Shown here: piece by piece, positions 18,478 through 27,079 of the stretch
How the letters are laid out: each line of letters begins with the position of its first letter
How positions within the stretch are numbered: position 1 is the first letter of the stretch
NCBI RefSeq assembly: GCF_014837055.1
Contig: NZ_JACSPQ010000001.1
Span: 987,970 to 1,051,969 of the forward strand
DNA from: Phocaeicola faecium
Lineage (GTDB): Bacteria > Bacteroidota > Bacteroidia > Bacteroidales > Bacteroidaceae
Direction of reading: 5' to 3'
Length of the DNA stretch: 64,000 nt
Made by a program: the position numbers and the translations under genes
The notes under the pieces: generated by a model
Seen by the model: the letters and a program-made list of their open reading frames with translations, nothing else
The model's database searches: none
What the model was told of the DNA's origin: nothing

Positions 18478-19662
18478 TCAGATGATTCCACGCTTCAATT
18501 CATCTGCCACTACCGCCATCATCCCTTCTACCTGACCTAACGCCAACATACGCCCGTGGAAGGAATAGCCGGCATTATAACCTTTGGTCTCATCGCCCAG
18601 CATCATCCTGCCGTGGTCTACACGCATTGGCAATCCCGGATTCTCTTTCTCGAAGATACGAATCAAATCTATCAGATGACCGCGCCCGCCGAGGTGGGTA
18701 CTTTCAATAAAGTTGCCACCGGGCATGGCCTCTGTGCTGCGCAAATGAACGAAATGGGTACGTTTGGCAAATTTCCGTGCCAGCTCGCGCGTGTCGTTAT
18801 GCTCGCCTGCACTCAGCGAACCTGCACAGAAGGTTAACCCGTTATGCGGATTATCTACCGCATTCAAGAACCATGCTATATCTTCTTCATCGGTTACTAT
18901 GCGCGGCAATCCGAGTATCTGGAAAGGCGGATCGTCGGGATGGACGCATACATTTACCCCGTATTCTTCGCAAACCGGCATGATGGCAGCAAGGAAATAG
19001 CGCATGTTCTCGCGCAAGGTATCGCGGTCGATACCCTCATACAGTGCCAGCAACCGTTTAAAAATTGCCACCGGATTCTTATCTCCTTCCCGAATATTTC
19101 CGTTGACGAAGCCTTGCGTCTTTACGATTATCGAATCAATAAGTTCATCCTTTTCGGCTTCGGTAATCACTTTATCGAGTTCTGCCACTTTGCGGAGTTC
19201 TTCATCGGTATAGTCCTGTTCGGCATTCTTACGCTCCAGAATCTTCACATCGAAGTAAGCAAAGCGCACACGGTCGTAATACAACGAACTGGTTCCGTCT
19301 GCCCACGGATGTTGCAAATCGGTACGTACCCAGTCGATTACGGGCATAAAGTTATAACAGATCGTTTTTACCCCACACTTACCTAAGTTAGCCAAACTGA
19401 TTTTATAGTTTTCTATCAACTGCTCCCGCTCTGCTCCGGCGTATTTGATTGCCTCACATACCGGAAGACTCTCTACCACTGACCAACGCAGACCGTATGA
19501 CTCGATGTAGGTTTTCAGGTCGTTAATGGCTTCTTCTGTCCAGATATCCCCGTTAGGCACTTCGTGAAGAGCCGTTACAATACCCTCCACTCCGATCTGG
19601 CGCAGCATGGAAAGCGTTATTTTATCTTTCTTTCCAAACCATCTCCATGTTTTTTCCATCAT
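18478..19662 (-). CDS. uxuA: Mannonate dehydratase UxuA
   Basis: UxuA converts D-mannonate to 2-keto-3-deoxygluconate in hexuronate catabolism (glucuronate branch). The 394 residues match the enzyme. Seen: MEKTWRWFGKKDKITL and the IRQIGVEGIVTALHEVPNGD-like start, metal-ligand segments NVCVHPDDPP, FCAGSLSAGEHND and FVHLRS, and the C-terminal RVDHGRMMLGDE with KGYNAGYSFHGR. The start at 19662 is fixed by an unusually strong AAGGAGG ribosome site at 19671-19677, 8 nt upstream. The gene lies 32 bp after the SDR gene that should make its substrate, so the pair is an operon. Confidence 0.95.
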   Translation of the reverse strand: MMEKTWRWFGKKDKITLSMLRQIGVEGIVTALHEVPNGDIWTEEAINDLKTYIESYGLRWSVVESLPVCEAIKYAGAEREQLIENYKISLANLGKCGVKTICYNFMPVIDWVRTDLQHPWADGTSSLYYDRVRFAYFDVKILERKNAEQDYTDEELRKVAELDKVITEAEKDELIDSIIVKTQGFVNGNIREGDKNPVAIFKRLLALYEGIDRDTLRENMRYFLAAIMPVCEEYGVNVCVHPDDPPFQILGLPRIVTDEEDIAWFLNAVDNPHNGLTFCAGSLSAGEHNDTRELARKFAKRTHFVHLRSTEAMPGGNFIESTHLGGRGHLIDLIRIFEKENPGLPMRVDHGRMMLGDETKGYNAGYSFHGRMLALGQVEGMMAVVADELKRGII

Positions 19663-19670
19663 TGCTGTTT

Positions 19671-19677
19671 CCTCCTT
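19671..19677 (-). promoter_or_regulatory. Strong Shine-Dalgarno site of uxuA
   Basis: AAGGAGG on the minus strand, 8 nt before the ATG at 19662. Most genes in this window lack such a site. Confidence 0.7.
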
Positions 19678-19694
19678 ACATTATCTTCTTTTCA

Positions 19695-20510
19695 TCATAC
19701 CCCGCTGAATGCACTGAATCCACCGTCGATAGGCAACATCGCACCCGTTACAAAGCTGGCGGCATCGCTGCATAAGAACTGTACCGCGCCATTTAATTCG
19801 TTAATGTCTCCGAAACGCCCGAACGGTGTTTTTGCCAATACTTTCTTGCTGCGCTCAGTCAACGTTCCGTCGGGATTAATCAGCACACGACGGTTCTGGT
19901 CGCCAATAAAAAAGCCCGGCGCAATGGCATTAACCCGAACACCGTCGCCATATTTCAATGCCATTTCCGTAGCCAGCCACTTGGTAAAGTTTGCCACAGC
20001 AGTTTTAGCAGCCGAATATCCCGGCACACGGGTCAAGGCACTGTAAGCAGCCATTGATGAAACATTGACGATACAACCGCTTTTCTGCTGTGCCATAACC
20101 TTACCGAATACCATCGACGGATAAACCGTACCGTTCATATTCAGATTTGTTACTTTTTCCCAGCAAGCTATGTCCATATCGTAGAAATTTTGGTCGGGGT
20201 CGAGTGTAGCTCCCGGCATGTTTCCGCCCGCAATGTTCAGTAATATGTCGATTTTCCCCCATTTGGCAACCACTTCATCCGCCACCTTCTGAAGACTCGC
20301 AATGTCCAATACGTTTCCTACAATACCGATCACCTCATCGCCATATTGTTTCAACTCCGTCACACGCTTATCCAACTGCTCCTGACGGATATCGAGAGCA
20401 ACTATTTTCGCTCCTTGCTGTATAAAGTGCTGGGCAATATTGCCCCCTAACACACCACCGGCTCCCGTAATTACGGCTACCTTACCGGCAATACTAAATA
20501 ATTCATTCAT
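19695..20510 (-). CDS. SDR-family D-mannonate/fructuronate oxidoreductase
   Basis: Start at the ATG at 20510 (MNELFSIAGKVAV), giving 271 residues; an upstream frame extension to 20558 covers the promoter and is rejected. It is a classical short-chain dehydrogenase: Rossmann TGAGGVLGGNIA near residue 14, NIAGG in strand 4, and the catalytic YSAAK. Next to uxuA, it most likely reduces fructuronate to mannonate, the role taken by UxuB in E. coli but here by a non-homologous SDR, as annotated widely in Bacteroidota. The gene is the first of the operon and is divergent from an AraC regulator. Confidence 0.88.
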   Translation of the reverse strand: MNELFSIAGKVAVITGAGGVLGGNIAQHFIQQGAKIVALDIRQEQLDKRVTELKQYGDEVIGIVGNVLDIASLQKVADEVVAKWGKIDILLNIAGGNMPGATLDPDQNFYDMDIACWEKVTNLNMNGTVYPSMVFGKVMAQQKSGCIVNVSSMAAYSALTRVPGYSAAKTAVANFTKWLATEMALKYGDGVRVNAIAPGFFIGDQNRRVLINPDGTLTERSKKVLAKTPFGRFGDINELNGAVQFLCSDAASFVTGAMLPIDGGFSAFSGV

Positions 20511-20547
20511 AAGTTTTATCTTTAAACTATCATATTCTCTTTTCAGA

Positions 20548-20555
20548 CAAAAATA
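20548..20555 (-). promoter_or_regulatory. Bacteroidota -7 box for the mannonate operon
   Basis: TATTTTTG on the minus strand, 38 bp before the SDR start. Confidence 0.55.
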
Positions 20556-20603
20556 CACGTATTTTACAAACGGTAGTACGCTGATTTTTGCAAAAGATTT
20601 GCG

Positions 20604-20611
20604 TATTTTTG
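20604..20611 (+). promoter_or_regulatory. TATTTTTG box immediately before the AraC start
   Basis: It fits TAnnTTTG but ends only 4 bp before the ATG at 20616, so the mRNA would be leaderless or the box is fortuitous. ATTTTTGCAA occurs twice here, at about 20585 and 20606. Confidence 0.35.
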
Positions 20612-20615
20612 CAAC

Positions 20616-21485
20616 ATGAAGAAAATATTAAACGAACAAATAGCCGTCACCGATGCCAACCCGATACGCGCCCGCTTCTATTGCTACCCGCGTTTCACTT
20701 ATCCGTGGCACTTCCACAGCGAATATGAACTGATGTATGTGGAATGCGGACACGGACAATGCTTGGTGGGAGACAACATCATTGACTTTCAAGAAGGCGA
20801 CGTTATCTTGTTCGGTTCGGAACTCCCCCACTGTATGCAGAGCGCTCCGGAATATGGCACGGATGAACAACTCTACGTGAAAGGCGTAAACATCCAGTTC
20901 GAAAAAGACTTCATGCAATACTCTTTTTCCCACTACATCCAATTCACTTCCATACGCAACCTGCTGGAAGACGCTCATCGGGGAATCTCTTTTTCGTTAC
21001 GCCAAGCCCCTCACACGGTAGAAATGCTCAACCTAATACCTCAGACACAGGGCGTAGACCAGATTGTTTTAATTCTGTCTCTCTTACAGGCATTGGCTTC
21101 ATTTCCACAGAAACAATATGCAGCTTCACCTAATTATCTGCTCACGCCTTCTTTGTTTTCAAATAAAAAGATGGAGCGTGTCATTTCGTACCTCAACAAG
21201 CGGTACACACAGCCTGTCAGTTTAAACGAGATAGCCTCGTTCACTGCCATGAATCCGGCTGCTTTCTGTCGCTATTTCAAGGAACATACAGGGAAAACCT
21301 TCAAACAATACATCCTTGAAATGCGAATCGGATATGCCTGCAAGCTCTTGGCTGCCGACCGGCTGAATATCTCGCAAATCAGTTTAGAATGTGGATTTGA
21401 ATCAATCACACCTTTTAATCGCAGTTTTAAGAAAATAACAGGGCTTACCCCTACTCAATATAAAGAAAAAGTAAATACCTTATAA
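20616..21485 (+). CDS. AraC-family transcriptional regulator
   Basis: 289 residues. N-terminal cupin-like effector domain (about 15-150) with YPWHFHSEYELMYVE and EGDVILFGSELPH, and a C-terminal double helix-turn-helix (about 185-287) with NKRYTQPVSLNEIASFTAMN and ISLECGFESITPFNRSFKKI, ending GLTPTQYKEK. The AraC cupin domain of this type usually senses a sugar. Its gene is divergent from the mannonate operon but lies only 4 bp before the kinase gene that follows, so it is more likely cotranscribed with the cell-wall-sugar genes. Either or both may be targets. Confidence 0.93.
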   Translation: MKKILNEQIAVTDANPIRARFYCYPRFTYPWHFHSEYELMYVECGHGQCLVGDNIIDFQEGDVILFGSELPHCMQSAPEYGTDEQLYVKGVNIQFEKDFMQYSFSHYIQFTSIRNLLEDAHRGISFSLRQAPHTVEMLNLIPQTQGVDQIVLILSLLQALASFPQKQYAASPNYLLTPSLFSNKKMERVISYLNKRYTQPVSLNEIASFTAMNPAAFCRYFKEHTGKTFKQYILEMRIGYACKLLAADRLNISQISLECGFESITPFNRSFKKITGLTPTQYKEKVNTL

Positions 21486-21489
21486 ATAT

Positions 21490-22920
21490 ATGGAATCTTT
21501 AGGAACACTTTACCAAAACTATACCGGATATGCCCCCGATGCGATAACACCGTTATCCGGAGCCGGTTCGAACCGAAAATATTTCAGGCTCACAGGCAAA
21601 CGGACGCTCATCGGGGTATGTGGAACTTCAAAAGAAGAAAATCATGCTTTTATCTGCATGGCTAAACATTTCCGACAAAAAGGTATCCCCGTACCGGAAG
21701 TGTGTGCTGTATCTGCCGACGGGATGAATTACCTGCAAGAAGATTTAGGCGACACCCAGCTCTTCCAACTCATCAAAAGCAACGGACTGTGTGACTACAC
21801 AAAACTGTTATTAAGACAAACCATCCGTCTGTTACCCCGTATTCAGTTCGAAGGTGCCGAAGGAATGGATTTCAGTGTATGTTATCCGCAAGCTGCATTC
21901 GACCGCCGCTGTGTTTTTTGGGATTTGAATTACTTTAAATATTGTTTTCTGAAGCCGTCGGGGGTAGAGTTTCAGGAAAGTCTGCTGGAAGATGACTTTG
22001 AACGTATGGCAAACATCTTGCTTACCGCTCCGGCAAATACATTTATGTATCGCGACTTTCAGAGTAGGAATGTAATGATAAAAGATGGGAAACCTTACTT
22101 TATCGACTTTCAAGGAGGACGCAAAGGGAGTTTTTATTACGACGTTGCTTCTTTTCTTTGGCAAGCAAAAGCAAATTTTCCGGACAGCCTGCGTCAAGAG
22201 TTAATCGGAGAATACCGAGAGGCACTTCAAGCATTTTACAGAGTGGATGAGGCTGACTTTTCAAATACGTTGCGCCATTTTGTCTTATTCCGTACCTTGC
22301 AAGTACTCGGTGCTTACGGATTTCGGGGAAATTTTGAGAAAAAGGCGCATTTTATAGAAAGTATTCCGTATGCTCTCGCTAATCTGAACGTGCTGCTGGA
22401 TGAGGGATTCGGCGAATATCCTTATCTCTGCAAGGTATTGCGGAAACTTTGTGAAGTTGGAAACGTGGAAGCGAAATCCCAACCTTCCGCTGATGTTTCG
22501 CAACCTAAATCGCTTACGGTCACAGTCATGAGCTTTTCATATAGGAAAGGAATCCCGGCAGACGAGAGTGGAAACGGTGGAGGATATGTATTCGACTGCC
22601 GGGCGATACATAATCCCGGACGATATGATGCGTACAAACAACTAACCGGACGTGATGCCGCTGTTATCGGTTTCTTGGAAAACGATGGGGAAATTCTCCG
22701 ATTTCTGGAACATGCAGACGCACTGGTGGATATGCATGTGGCGCGTTATCTGGAGCGCGGCTTTACTCACCTGTCTGTATACTTCGGATGCACAGGCGGA
22801 CAACACCGTTCCGTGTATGCGGCTCAGCATGTAGCCGAACATCTTAACCGTAAATTCGGGGTGAGAATACATTTGATTCACCGGGAACAAAACATCGAAC
22901 AAACATTTGAAGCCCTATGA
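21490..22920 (+). CDS. AmgK-like sugar kinase fused to a RapZ C-terminal domain
   Basis: 476 residues in two parts. Residues about 1-320 match the aminoglycoside-phosphotransferase-fold family that includes AmgK, the anomeric MurNAc/GlcNAc kinase: a Gly-rich start (PLSGAGSNRKYFRL), the catalytic loop YRDFQSRNVM near 187 and IDFQGGRKGSFYYDVASF with the metal Asp. Residues about 345-476 match the RapZ C-terminal domain: SFSYRKGIP, VFDCRAIHNPGRY, LTGRD and GCTGGQHRSVY near 434. In E. coli this domain binds glucosamine-6-phosphate and the small RNA GlmZ. The gene overlaps the MurU-like gene by 4 bp (ATGA). Together they suggest MurNAc recycling with a built-in amino-sugar sensor; the link is inferred. 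Confidence 0.85.
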   Translation: MESLGTLYQNYTGYAPDAITPLSGAGSNRKYFRLTGKRTLIGVCGTSKEENHAFICMAKHFRQKGIPVPEVCAVSADGMNYLQEDLGDTQLFQLIKSNGLCDYTKLLLRQTIRLLPRIQFEGAEGMDFSVCYPQAAFDRRCVFWDLNYFKYCFLKPSGVEFQESLLEDDFERMANILLTAPANTFMYRDFQSRNVMIKDGKPYFIDFQGGRKGSFYYDVASFLWQAKANFPDSLRQELIGEYREALQAFYRVDEADFSNTLRHFVLFRTLQVLGAYGFRGNFEKKAHFIESIPYALANLNVLLDEGFGEYPYLCKVLRKLCEVGNVEAKSQPSADVSQPKSLTVTVMSFSYRKGIPADESGNGGGYVFDCRAIHNPGRYDAYKQLTGRDAAVIGFLENDGEILRFLEHADALVDMHVARYLERGFTHLSVYFGCTGGQHRSVYAAQHVAEHLNRKFGVRIHLIHREQNIEQTFEAL

Positions 22921-23657
22921 AAGCCATGATATTTGCCGCCGGATTAGGAACGCGGCTGAAACCTTTGACTGATCATACGCCCAAAGCATTGGTTCCGGTC
23001 AACGGACGCCCCATGTTGGAACACGTTATCTTGAAACTCAAAGCGGCAGGATGTACCGAGGCGGTGGTGAACGTTCATCACTTCGGACAACAAATTATTG
23101 ATTTCTTACATGCTAACCAGAACTTCGGTATCACAATTCATATCAGCGACGAACGCAATGAGTTGCTCGATACGGGCGGAGGAATCAAAAAAGCATCTTC
23201 TTTCTTTTCGGGAACAGCTCCTTTTTTGGTTCATAATGTAGACATACTTTCGGATGTCGATTTAAAAGCTTTGTATGATTTTCACCTGCAAAGCGGAAAC
23301 GATGCCACCTTGTTGGTGAGTCCGCGCGAAACCTCCCGCTATTTATTGTTCGATACAAACATTCGTCTGTGCGGATGGCTGAACAAGCTGACCGGACAAA
23401 CCAAACCTGCCGGCTTCATATACCGCCATGATATATATAATGAATATGCTTTCAGCGGCATACACGTGGTTTCGCCTTCGCTTTTCCGCTATATGGATAA
23501 CCAGTGGGAAGGTAAGTTTCCCATCATGGATTTCTATCTGCAAACTTGCAAAGAAGCCCGGATTGGCGGATACCTTGCCACCGGCCTGCAACTGATTGAC
23601 ATCGGCAAGCCCGACACTTTGGCGCAAGCGGCGGCTTTCCTGAAACGGATGTCGTGA
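22917..23657 (+). CDS. MurU-like sugar-1-phosphate nucleotidyltransferase
   Basis: 246 residues of the NTP-transferase fold. The N-terminus carries the pyrophosphorylase signature FAAGLGTRLKPLTDHTPKAL, with the second Lys motif PVNGRPMLEHV and metal-site VDILSDVD. It lacks a C-terminal hexapeptide or LbH domain, as in MurU, which turns MurNAc-1-phosphate into UDP-MurNAc. The four-base overlap with the AmgK-like kinase gene supports that role; mannose-1-phosphate guanylyltransferase-like activity is the alternative. Cytosolic. No terminator is evident after it, and pfkA has its own promoter. Confidence 0.85.
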   Translation: MKAMIFAAGLGTRLKPLTDHTPKALVPVNGRPMLEHVILKLKAAGCTEAVVNVHHFGQQIIDFLHANQNFGITIHISDERNELLDTGGGIKKASSFFSGTAPFLVHNVDILSDVDLKALYDFHLQSGNDATLLVSPRETSRYLLFDTNIRLCGWLNKLTGQTKPAGFIYRHDIYNEYAFSGIHVVSPSLFRYMDNQWEGKFPIMDFYLQTCKEARIGGYLATGLQLIDIGKPDTLAQAAAFLKRMS

Positions 23658-23744
23658 ATGACAGAATGTCGGCTGGTTAAGGCTCTCTATTTTTAAATAC
23701 TGCAAAAAGGGTTAACTTTCGAAAACGTAACACAGGCGTGGACT

Positions 23745-23752
23745 TATTTTTG
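23745..23752 (+). promoter_or_regulatory. Bacteroidota -7 box for pfkA
   Basis: TATTTTTG fits TAnnTTTG, 60 bp before the ATG. Confidence 0.55.
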
Positions 23753-23812
23753 TAAGCCGTTTAGCGAGCCCTGAAAAAAGTGGGGCTAATTACTAACTAA
23801 ACTAAACTGATT

Positions 23813-24790
23813 ATGAAAGAAGGCTACATTGGTATTTTAACATCCGGAGGAGATGCTTCGGGGATGAATGCTACAATTCGTGCCATTACCCGCAGCGCCA
23901 TTTGCAACGGTTACAAGGTGAAAGGTATCTACCGGGGATATGAGGGACTGATTAACGATGAAATACGCGAACTTACCACTGAGGATGTAAGCAATATCAT
24001 TCAGCGTGGAGGTACTATCCTGAAAACAGCGCGCTCTAAAGATTTTGAAACGGCTGAAGGACGGGAAAAAGCGTACGAAGTAATGCAAAAAGAAAAAATA
24101 CATACCTTATTCATCATCGGAGGAGACGGTTCACTGACGGGGGCAAGAATCTTTGCACAAGAATACGATGTTCCGTGCATCGGACTGCCGGGAACCATCG
24201 ACAACGATTTGTGGGGTACAGACTTGACCATCGGCTACGATACGGCGCTTAACACAATCGTGGAATGTGTGGATAAGATTCGTGACACGGCTACCTCGCA
24301 CGAACGGATTTTCTTCGTGGAAGTTATGGGACGGGATGCCGGATTTCTGGCTCAAAACAGTGCCATCGCTTCAGGGGCGGAAGCTGCAATCATACCGGAA
24401 GACCAGACGGATACCGACCAACTGGAAGAGTTCATCAAACGTGGATTCCGAAAGACCAAGAACAGCAGTATTGTCATCGTAACAGAAAGCCCCACGGGAA
24501 AGGGAGCAAACTATTACGCTGAACGTGTCAAGAAAGAATATCCGCAATACGATGTTAGGGTTACAATATTAGGACATCTGCAACGGGGTGGATCGCCCAG
24601 CGCAGGCGACCGCATCTTGGCAAGCAGATTGGGATGTGCCGCTATTCAGGCGATGATGGAAGGGCAACGGAACGTCATGATAGGCATACGAAACGACAAA
24701 GTGGTTTATGTTCCTTTTGCCGAAGCCATAAAAAAGAATAAACCCATCGACAAAAGTCTGATTACGGTTCTGAACGAGTTGTCTATCTGA
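23813..24790 (+). CDS. pfkA: ATP-dependent 6-phosphofructokinase
   Basis: PfkA phosphorylates fructose-6-phosphate in glycolysis. The 325 residues match the bacterial short form. Seen: [15 protein letters not shown] at the N-terminus, [14 protein letters not shown] with GGDG at 103-106 (a Gly at the position that marks ATP rather than pyrophosphate users), catalytic [20 protein letters not shown], the MGRDAGFLA substrate motif and [15 protein letters not shown]. Cytosolic tetramer in the family. It has its own promoter and a large nested hairpin after it. Confidence 0.96.
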   Translation: MKEGYIGILTSGGDASGMNATIRAITRSAICNGYKVKGIYRGYEGLINDEIRELTTEDVSNIIQRGGTILKTARSKDFETAEGREKAYEVMQKEKIHTLFIIGGDGSLTGARIFAQEYDVPCIGLPGTIDNDLWGTDLTIGYDTALNTIVECVDKIRDTATSHERIFFVEVMGRDAGFLAQNSAIASGAEAAIIPEDQTDTDQLEEFIKRGFRKTKNSSIVIVTESPTGKGANYYAERVKKEYPQYDVRVTILGHLQRGGSPSAGDRILASRLGCAAIQAMMEGQRNVMIGIRNDKVVYVPFAEAIKKNKPIDKSLITVLNELSI

Positions 24791-24813
24791 TTTCTTATCG
24801 CTTACAGATAACA

Positions 24814-24893
24814 AACAACACGGATTGTGTGGAACAAGTTACGGAGAGTAAACCTGTCCGTCAACGGCAAAACGACACACAGTCCGTGTTGTT
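24814..24893. terminator. Nested hairpin after pfkA (ACACGGA family, copy 2)
   Basis: Arms 24814-24831 and 24876-24893 pair over 18 positions with one T-G wobble. The 44-nt loop holds a second small hairpin (ACGGA with TCCGT). The outer stem AACAACACGGA is shared with copies at 7242 and 58328. It separates pfkA from the convergent DUF4435 gene. Confidence 0.7.
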
Positions 24894-24907
24894 TATGGTC
24901 TGACCAT

Positions 24908-25903
24908 TCAACTGATTTTCAAAAGTTTCTTTACGTCTTTCTGTATTTTTTTATACAGCGGAGAGTTTTTATAATTCGTATTCTTACGAATCACCACATC
25001 TACCCCCAAGAGGCTGCGCTGGTAACTGGTCAGTTCGTTTTGAAGCTGCATTTCGTGAAGCGCCAAGCGCTGGATTTGCTCCTCGCGCTCCCGACGCAAA
25101 ATCGTACAGACGGGCAGCAGCAGGCGCATCACCACATTATCCATAATATGATGTCCCTGAATAAACATATAAGTGTTTTCAGGATAAACGCCAAGCTCTT
25201 TCAGTTCTTCTTTCAGACTTTCTATTTCGCCAAGTGCATGGGCATGGCGGTGCTCAAGTTCTTTCAACTTGCGCCTTACACGCTTTTCCATAATCTGAAG
25301 GCTGGTTTCGGGATGACGTGTGCTTACTTGCTCCAGTCTTACAAAAGCACAAAAGTCGAGCAGCGAGAACTCTGAAAGATGCTTGTTTCGATAGAACCAT
25401 ACCGACCAGACGAACAAGGGATAGGCTATTTCGGAATACAGTTTCATAAACGCCGGAAAATCAATTATCTGACGGTCGTTAAGAGTAGCCATTACGCACA
25501 CTTCGTGTAATCCCTCGGCGTAACAATGATAATTTTCGATGGCGTAAGCATAGGTCTGGAGTACGAAAGGACATTCAAGCATGTAGCGTGAAGTCTGCGT
25601 CCGTCCCTGCAACAGATAATCGTAATCACTGTCTACACAAGCTATCATATTTTCGCCCAACTGCTTTCCCAAATGGTTCATCAGCACGGTTTTCTTCCCC
25701 TTCGCCAGTGTATCCCTCGAGGGCAGCATCACTTCAAAATAACGGGTATCGTCTTCAAATTCAGCCAACAGGGAACGCCAGAAAGAAACATCATCGTAAC
25801 TTTCCACGTAGGCTACGATTTTCTTCCTTGTACGTTTAGGCTTCAGGCTGTTGGCAGCTCCGATATACAGGGAAGACAGGTTGTCAGTCAATCTTTTTCC
25901 CAT
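24908..25903 (-). CDS. DUF4435 (TOPRIM-like, AriB/OLD-type) protein
   Basis: 331 residues. The N-terminal region has the acidic residues of the TOPRIM-like DUF4435 fold: YVESYDDVSFW with E34 and D37/D38, and ACVDSDYDYLL with D91 and D93. The middle and C-terminal parts are helical and charged. DUF4435 is the effector (AriB) in the PARIS anti-phage system, where an AAA ATPase controls a tRNA-cutting or DNA-cutting TOPRIM nuclease; related OLD enzymes fuse both parts. The partner here is the ATPase gene 9 bp upstream on the same strand. Whether it is a defence nuclease or a housekeeping version is not decidable by eye. Confidence 0.85.
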   Translation of the reverse strand: MGKRLTDNLSSLYIGAANSLKPKRTRKKIVAYVESYDDVSFWRSLLAEFEDDTRYFEVMLPSRDTLAKGKKTVLMNHLGKQLGENMIACVDSDYDYLLQGRTQTSRYMLECPFVLQTYAYAIENYHCYAEGLHEVCVMATLNDRQIIDFPAFMKLYSEIAYPLFVWSVWFYRNKHLSEFSLLDFCAFVRLEQVSTRHPETSLQIMEKRVRRKLKELEHRHAHALGEIESLKEELKELGVYPENTYMFIQGHHIMDNVVMRLLLPVCTILRREREEQIQRLALHEMQLQNELTSYQRSLLGVDVVIRKNTNYKNSPLYKKIQKDVKKLLKIS

Positions 25904-25912
25904 AGCTGTTGT

Positions 25913-26737
25913 TTAATGGGTTGTAATGTCGCTCACTTCGGTTACGGCATCAATCCATCCGTTCATGATTACCGCCGGCGAATGAGTGGTCAGAATAATT
26001 TGCACGTTGGGGTTAAGGCTGCGTATCAACGAAATCAGCCGTTGCTGCCATTCTACGTGGAGAGAAATTTCAGGCTCATCCATAAATAAGGCAAAAGGCT
26101 GGTTATCTTGCACCAACACGGTAAGCAAGATTACGAGCATCTGTTTCTCGCCCGAAGAAAGCTGGTAAGGAGTCAACACGTCGCCGTCTTGCTCAAACTG
26201 TATTTCGTTGCTCTTACGGATGATTTTCTTCCCCGTTTCGCTGAACAAATCGTCTATCATATCCTGAAATTCGGTTTTCGGACGAGACACCTGTGCGGCG
26301 CGGGCTTGGTCTTCGATCACCCCGCTGGTAAGCAACTCGATGATGCGGTTGCCGATATTCACCTGATAATCCAGATAACGGCGCTGCAACTGGTAAAGCT
26401 GCCAGTCGAGTTCGGTTTTTACATTCTGGTTTCCTATCTTTTCCAGCAAACCGGAACTGATAAGCGGGCGGTCGAAACTCCGTATCACGTCGAAATGGAT
26501 ATAAGTAGCGTCTTCGGGCGAGAAAATAAACGACACACCCGGCTGGACGCCATTGGTTAATGCGCCCCCTTCAAGGGCGTTAAGGCTTAAAACCGACTTG
26601 TTGAGGATTGTACTTTTGCCGATGCCATTCACTCCGCTCAGGATATTAACATCGGCACGTAAATTCCACGAAATATTTTTTCGTCCCCACAAACCTTTTA
26701 TCTCAATGCGTTTAATGTAATCAGCCTGTTTCTTCAT
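25913..26737 (-). CDS. ABC-type AAA ATPase paired with DUF4435
   Basis: 274 residues, a compact SMC/ABC-like ATPase of the AAA_15/AAA_21 group. Seen: Walker A GVNGIGKS at 35-42, signature LSSGEKQ at 193-199, Walker B FALFMDEP with D220, and the H-loop TTHSP with His252. The coiled-coil insertion is short; known AriA proteins of PARIS are longer, from memory about 450 residues. It starts 9 bp before the DUF4435 gene and is probably the sensor/gate for it. A TATATTTG promoter box lies at 26763-26770. The upstream 340-bp gap has a repeat copy and a long terminator. Confidence 0.87.
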   Translation of the reverse strand: MKKQADYIKRIEIKGLWGRKNISWNLRADVNILSGVNGIGKSTILNKSVLSLNALEGGALTNGVQPGVSFIFSPEDATYIHFDVIRSFDRPLISSGLLEKIGNQNVKTELDWQLYQLQRRYLDYQVNIGNRIIELLTSGVIEDQARAAQVSRPKTEFQDMIDDLFSETGKKIIRKSNEIQFEQDGDVLTPYQLSSGEKQMLVILLTVLVQDNQPFALFMDEPEISLHVEWQQRLISLIRSLNPNVQIILTTHSPAVIMNGWIDAVTEVSDITTH

Positions 26738-26762
26738 GACTTTGTATTTTTATTCTGAAAAC

Positions 26763-26770
26763 CAAATATA
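26763..26770 (-). promoter_or_regulatory. Bacteroidota -7 box for the ATPase-DUF4435 pair
   Basis: TATATTTG on the minus strand fits TAnnTTTG, 26 bp before the ATG. Confidence 0.5.
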
Positions 26771-26830
26771 CTGATTTTAACGGATAATCTGCCTTGAGGG
26801 GATTTAAATTTTATCAAAAACAAGAAGAAA

Positions 26831-26920
26831 AATTCTATTCGGACAACCCACCGACGCATCCGCATGTGTTCACTTACATTAGCCGAAAAGTCACCGTGTT
26901 CTACCGCAAGCGTTTTTGCC
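26831..26920 (-). repeat. Interspersed intergenic repeat, copy C (diverged)
   Basis: On the minus strand: AAAACGCTTGCGGTAG, ACATGCGGATGCGTCGG and CCGAATAGAATT at the edge. The CTACCCATAG word is lost. The 342-bp gap 26738-27079 holds this, the terminator below and the promoter, but no credible gene. Confidence 0.6.
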
Positions 26921-26994
26921 GCTAAAAGCTGTCTCATAAACCGCTGGTAATCAAGGCTGGCTTCATTACAAGAAAAAACCGCCGCCATACGAAA

Positions 26995-27051
26995 AAAGGG
27001 ACAAAAATCCGAGAAGCATCGGATAGGTACTTCTCGGATTTTTGTCCCTTT
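26995..27051. terminator. Long perfect hairpin terminator
   Basis: A 22-bp perfect inverted repeat (26995-27016 with 27030-27051, 13-nt loop). The stem includes GGGACAAAAATCC on the left. It lies after the DUF3127 gene on the minus strand, 29 bp from its stop. Confidence 0.85.
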
Positions 27052-27079
27052 CGGATAAGAGGACGATTAAGAACGAGTA

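Noticed and set aside
24908..26737. Firm call of a PARIS defence system
   Set aside because: The gene order and motifs fit, but the ATPase is short and the neighbourhood is housekeeping, so I keep it as a candidate only.
26734..26988. Open frame of 84 codons on the minus strand before the ATPase
   Set aside because: It lies over repeat copy C and the promoter, has no recognisable domain and a frame end that overlaps the ATPase start.
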